Below are positions 61,338 to 64,000 of a stretch of DNA of 64,000 bases, piece after piece. Source of the DNA: Lacticaseibacillus zhaodongensis (lineage in GTDB: Bacteria > Bacillota > Bacilli > Lactobacillales > Lactobacillaceae); NCBI RefSeq assembly GCF_009687905.1, contig NZ_BLBG01000009.1, forward strand, positions 24,910 through 88,909, given 5' to 3'. Position 1 is the first letter of the stretch, and each line of letters starts with the position of its first letter. Both the position numbers and the translations under genes were made by a program. Under the pieces are notes generated by a model, which was not told the DNA's origin, made no database searches, and saw only the letters and a program-made list of their open reading frames with translations.

Positions 61338-62082
61338 TATTCGTCTTTCCTTCCATTAACTCTGTAATTGTGGAGATGGCACTGAGTAAATATAACGGTG
61401 CGGTTTCGGTGCGCAAGATGCGGGGGCCGAGGCCGGCCGCGACGAACCCCGCGGCGGTCAGCTCCTGAACCTCTTCCGGCGCAATGCCGCCCTCGGGTCC
61501 GAAGACCGCCGTCAGGGTGCGCGGCTGCTGCGCAAGTGCGGCCACCAATGCGGCGGTCTCCCCCTGCTTGGCGCTTTCCTCGTAGGCAATGATCTGCGCA
61601 TCGGCGGGAATCGTGCTAGCAGCGGTCAGCTTGGGCAGAAATTCCACGGTTGGCACCACGTTGCGGTGGCTCTGTTCCGCCGCGCCGCGGGCAACCAGCT
61701 GCAGCCGTTCCAGCTTCTTGGCGACCTTGTTGTCCTGCCAGCGGGCGGTGGCCCACTGGGAATTGGCAAACACGATGCGGCTAGCTCCGAGTTCAACGGC
61801 TTTTTGCGTGATCAGCTCGGGCTTTTGTGCCTTGCCGACACCGCAGACAATGGTCACGGCGACGGGCAGCTCGGCATTTTTGTGCAGGTCAGACTCGGCG
61901 CGCACGGTCAGCGGGTCGGTGCCGGTGATGGTGACCAGGTACACATTGCCATGCGCATCGGCTAGTTCCAACTGCTGACCTTCTTGCATCCGCAGCACTT
62001 TGACCGCATGTTTCGTTGCGGTTGCGTCTAGCTGGACGCTTGTGCCCGGCTGCAGCACTTGATCCGTGAAGTAGCGTTGCAT
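61318..62082 (-). CDS. rsmE: 16S rRNA (uracil-1498-N3)-methyltransferase
   Basis: 254-aa SPOUT-class methyltransferase. An N-terminal PUA-like domain begins MQRYFTDQVLQPGTSVQLDA. The knotted C-terminal SAM site is AVFGPEGGIAPEEVQEL (about residues 194-210) and LGPRILRTETAPLYLLS. Its ATG overlaps the prmA stop as TAATG, with GGAGGTGG upstream. The prmA-rsmE pair is widely conserved. Confidence 0.96.
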   Translation of the reverse strand: MQRYFTDQVLQPGTSVQLDATATKHAVKVLRMQEGQQLELADAHGNVYLVTITGTDPLTVRAESDLHKNAELPVAVTIVCGVGKAQKPELITQKAVELGASRIVFANSQWATARWQDNKVAKKLERLQLVARGAAEQSHRNVVPTVEFLPKLTAASTIPADAQIIAYEESAKQGETAALVAALAQQPRTLTAVFGPEGGIAPEEVQELTAAGFVAAGLGPRILRTETAPLYLLSAISTITELMEGKTNIAAKNQ

Positions 62083-62981
62083 TATTCCACCTCCGCGGCG
62101 TGCTGGGCGCGCAGGGCGACCCAATCGCCACTGCGGCGCTCCTCAACGACCTTGAAACCATTATCTGTCAGCGTCTTTTTGATCAAGTCCGCCTTTTCAC
62201 TGATGATGCCCGCAAGCAGGAAGTTTCCGCCTGGCTTGAGCACATCGGTAACCTGCGGAATGAGCGGTACCAGTGCGACCGGCAACATGTTGGCCAGCAC
62301 GAGGTCGGCGGTTGTCTCGATTCCGTTCAGTAAGTTGCTCTGCTTGACCGTGATGTGATCGACAATATTCAGGTTGATGTTGAACTCGGCACTTGCAACC
62401 GCGTCCTCTTCCAGGTCGGTGGCGAGCACCTGCTTCGCGCCCATTTTCATGGCGGCGATGGCCAAAATTCCGGAACCGGTGCCGACGTCGAGCACGTCTT
62501 CACCGCCACGCAAGCAGCCTTCCAGCAGGCCGAGTGTCAGCCGGGTGCTGGGGTGCGTGCCGGTACCAAAAGCTTTGCCGGGATCCATGATCAGCTGAAT
62601 CTCACCGACTTGCTGTGGGGTGTATTCCTCCCAGCGTGGCACCACGGTCAGGTAGCGGCTGATGCGCACGGCGTGGTAGTACTTCTCCCACACCTTGACC
62701 CAAGACGCATCGTCCACGGCGCCACTGCTGACGGTGCCAGCTCCGACGTCGAAGCCGAACTCAGTCAGACCACTGACCTTGCTCTGGACGTTGGCAATCA
62801 GCTCGGTAATGTTGACGCTCTCCGCAAAATAACCACTGATGATGGCGCGGTCTGCGGCGATCATGTTATTAGTGCTGTGGTCCTCGATCTGCGTCCCCTC
62901 AGCGCCAGCAGCGAAGAGAATGTTGCTGACGGGTTCGAGGGCACCGGGCGTGGTATCAACTTTAATCGTTAACCATTCCAT
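62082..62981 (-). CDS. prmA: Ribosomal protein L11 methyltransferase
   Basis: 299 aa. SAM-dependent trimethylation of L11. The N-terminal substrate domain begins MEWLTIKVDTTPGALEPVSN. The catalytic part contains FGTGTHPSTRLTLGLLE (about residue 145), motif I VLDVGTGSGILAIAAMKMGA and LVLANMLPVALVPLIPQV. ATG at 62981 with AAGGTG upstream, 9 bp after the DUF3013 gene. Confidence 0.96.
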   Translation of the reverse strand: MEWLTIKVDTTPGALEPVSNILFAAGAEGTQIEDHSTNNMIAADRAIISGYFAESVNITELIANVQSKVSGLTEFGFDVGAGTVSSGAVDDASWVKVWEKYYHAVRISRYLTVVPRWEEYTPQQVGEIQLIMDPGKAFGTGTHPSTRLTLGLLEGCLRGGEDVLDVGTGSGILAIAAMKMGAKQVLATDLEEDAVASAEFNINLNIVDHITVKQSNLLNGIETTADLVLANMLPVALVPLIPQVTDVLKPGGNFLLAGIISEKADLIKKTLTDNGFKVVEERRSGDWVALRAQHAAEVE

Positions 62982-62990
62982 GGCGACACC

Positions 62991-63491
62991 TTAGTACTTC
63001 GGGTAGCCGTAAAAAACGGACTGCTTAGCGGCCGGCTGCGCAGCAACGGCCTTTTCAAAGGCTTCTTGGTCGAAGTCGAGCGCAAAGTTGTCGTCTTCGC
63101 TCGTGCCGTCAACGAAGTCCAGCAAGTCGGATTCGCCGTCGTCCAGCAACTGCTGGAAGTATTCGAAGAAACCATCGACGGTGGCCTGGTCGATGCCCTT
63201 TTTGCCGGCGAAAGGAATGATGGCCAGGTAGTTGTCGGCGTATTCTTCGCCATCGACGCGCGTTTTGTCGTAGAAGAGTACGGCGTCATCGTAAGAAACT
63301 TCGCCCTTGTCGACGACTTCACCCTCTTGGTCCTCGATGGAGTAATCCTTGTTCGTCTCCACGGTGATGGTGTATTCAAGCTCCATCACGTGCGCTTCCT
63401 TGTCCCAGTTGATGTTCAGGTCGCCGTCAAAGTCGAGCGCGTCCATCTTGTCGCCGATATAATCCAACATGTTTTCTTTGTTCGTTGTCAT
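62991..63491 (-). CDS. DUF3013 family protein
   Basis: 166-aa acidic soluble protein. It matches the DUF3013 family of lactobacilli and streptococci, which lies upstream of prmA in many of them. Visible features: MLDYIGDKMDALDFDGDLNI, many Asp/Glu clusters (LLDDGESDLLDFVDGTSEDD), no membrane segments, and a C-terminal SVFYGYPKY. Function unknown. ATG at 63491 with GGAGGATTTAGCC upstream. First gene of the operon through prmA and rsmE. Confidence 0.85.
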   Translation of the reverse strand: MTTNKENMLDYIGDKMDALDFDGDLNINWDKEAHVMELEYTITVETNKDYSIEDQEGEVVDKGEVSYDDAVLFYDKTRVDGEEYADNYLAIIPFAGKKGIDQATVDGFFEYFQQLLDDGESDLLDFVDGTSEDDNFALDFDQEAFEKAVAAQPAAKQSVFYGYPKY

Positions 63492-63618
63492 GGCTAAATC
63501 CTCCAGCCGTTAATGGCAAAATTAAGGGTGCGCAAACCGCGCATACATTATGCTTCATATTAACCCAAAAAGCGCCCGGGCAAAAGAGCGCAAAGTAGCC
63601 GCAACTCCGCGTAAGCGC

Positions 63619-63624
63619 TATAAT
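63619..63624 (+). promoter_or_regulatory. Candidate -10 for the right-edge small gene
   Basis: TATAAT, only 14-23 bp before the candidate start codons, which would give a very short leader. The -35 is weak. Confidence 0.4.
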
Positions 63625-63637
63625 CTGGCTTAAGGAT

Positions 63638-63868
63638 GTGATTGATTTGAATCAGGAAGACAAACAGCTCCACGCCCTCATCAGCAGTACTAGTGACGAA
63701 CTCATTTCGGAGCGCTTTACAGAAAACAAAATCCAGCAGCGGGTCGAGCAGTGGCAGCAAGGCGGTGATACGCCCACCCTCGCCGAGCAGACGGTGTTCA
63801 TGTTGAACGAAAACCGGGACTATACGGAAGAGTTACTGTTTCGGGTGGTGAAGAAGTTGCGAGATTAG
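63638..63868 (+). CDS. Small hypothetical protein
   Basis: 76 aa, acidic and helical (EDKQLHALISSTSDELISER, TENKIQQRVEQWQQGGDTPT). No family recognised, no membrane segment, probably a small soluble helical protein. The start is uncertain: GTG at 63638 is only one base from AAGGA, while TTG at 63647 is 10 nt from it. It is followed about 90 bp later by an intrinsic terminator, which supports a short independent transcript. Confidence 0.6.
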   Translation: MIDLNQEDKQLHALISSTSDELISERFTENKIQQRVEQWQQGGDTPTLAEQTVFMLNENRDYTEELLFRVVKKLRD

Positions 63869-63955
63869 CAAAATGATGCGTAGTAGTTAATTGCGATTTT
63901 GGTAAATTTGATTGGGTCTGTGCCAACTGGTGTTGAAGAATAAATATATCATTCG

Positions 63956-63985
63956 GGAAGATCTCCATGATAGGAGGTCTTTTTG
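63956..63985 (+). terminator. Intrinsic terminator at the right edge
   Basis: AGATCTCC pairs with GGAGGTCT around ATGATA, followed by TTTTTG. The ~90 bp between the small gene and this hairpin contain nothing recognisable. Confidence 0.75.
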
Positions 63986-64000
63986 TTATTTTTAGGCGGT

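Overview
This 64 kb chromosomal window comes from a low-to-medium GC Firmicute, most probably a member of the Lactobacillaceae (Lacticaseibacillus or a close relative). The evidence is the mevalonate genes (mvk, mvaD, fni), RexAB-type AddAB, a PyrR-controlled pyr operon, T-box leaders on glyQS and hisS-aspS, a C69 PepD dipeptidase, DUF3013, and the conserved gene order glyQS-dnaG-rpoD-trmK-nif3. Species is not assigned. Coding density is high, most genes lie on the minus strand, and several starts are TTG or GTG with good Shine-Dalgarno sites.

Layout. 1-5.0 kb (minus): dinG, ypmB-like, aspB and a partial asnS running off the left edge. 5.1-12.5 kb (minus): addB-addA exonuclease/helicase. 12.6-15.6 kb (plus): mvk-mvaD-fni, with no phosphomevalonate kinase gene. 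15.7-20.5 kb (minus): an MFS transporter, the rRNA methyltransferase RsmF with an ABC-permease-like membrane protein, a methyltransferase-like protein, and a small tautomerase. 20.6-22.1 kb (plus): pepD. 22.1-24.2 kb (minus): nif3-like, trmK, GNAT. 24.2-25.35 kb: gene-poor, with two structured repeats. 25.35-31.6 kb (minus): rpoD, dnaG, glyS, glyQ with T-box. 31.6-32.2 kb: large hairpins. 32.2-37.0 kb (minus): rpsU-yqeY, then phoH-ybeY-dgkA-cdd-era-recO. 37.3-38.1 kb (plus): PPDK regulatory protein. 38.2-41.0 kb: an accessory island with an MFS pump behind a 21-codon leader peptide and attenuator, flanked by two direct copies of a structured repeat, plus a third repeat type. 41.0-45.6 kb (minus): YitT-type protein, aspS, hisS with T-box. 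45.6-47.0 kb (plus): secreted SH3/amidase. 47.0-48.6 kb: a Doc toxin/AbrB-like antitoxin pair between two inverted copies of another structured repeat. 48.7-57.5 kb (minus): pyrR-pyrB-pyrC-carA-carB-pyrF-pyrE with two PyrR attenuators and no pyrD. 57.5-63.5 kb (minus): DUF3013, prmA, rsmE, small membrane protein, relA, dtd, HAD phosphatase. The right edge carries one small plus-strand gene.

Most of the window is housekeeping: aminoacyl-tRNA synthesis, rRNA/tRNA modification, primase and sigma factor, recombination repair, UMP biosynthesis, isoprenoid precursors and the stringent response. The unusual content is non-coding. Seven intergenic elements of about 220-340 bp belong to what looks like one superfamily of structured repeats. 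Each has a long terminal inverted repeat and internal hairpins. The paired arms differ between copies by compensatory changes, so the structure is conserved while the sequence is not. They bracket the accessory genes (MFS pump, toxin-antitoxin). A second striking feature is the leader-peptide/terminator arrangement ahead of the MFS pump, which resembles ribosome-mediated antibiotic-inducible attenuation.
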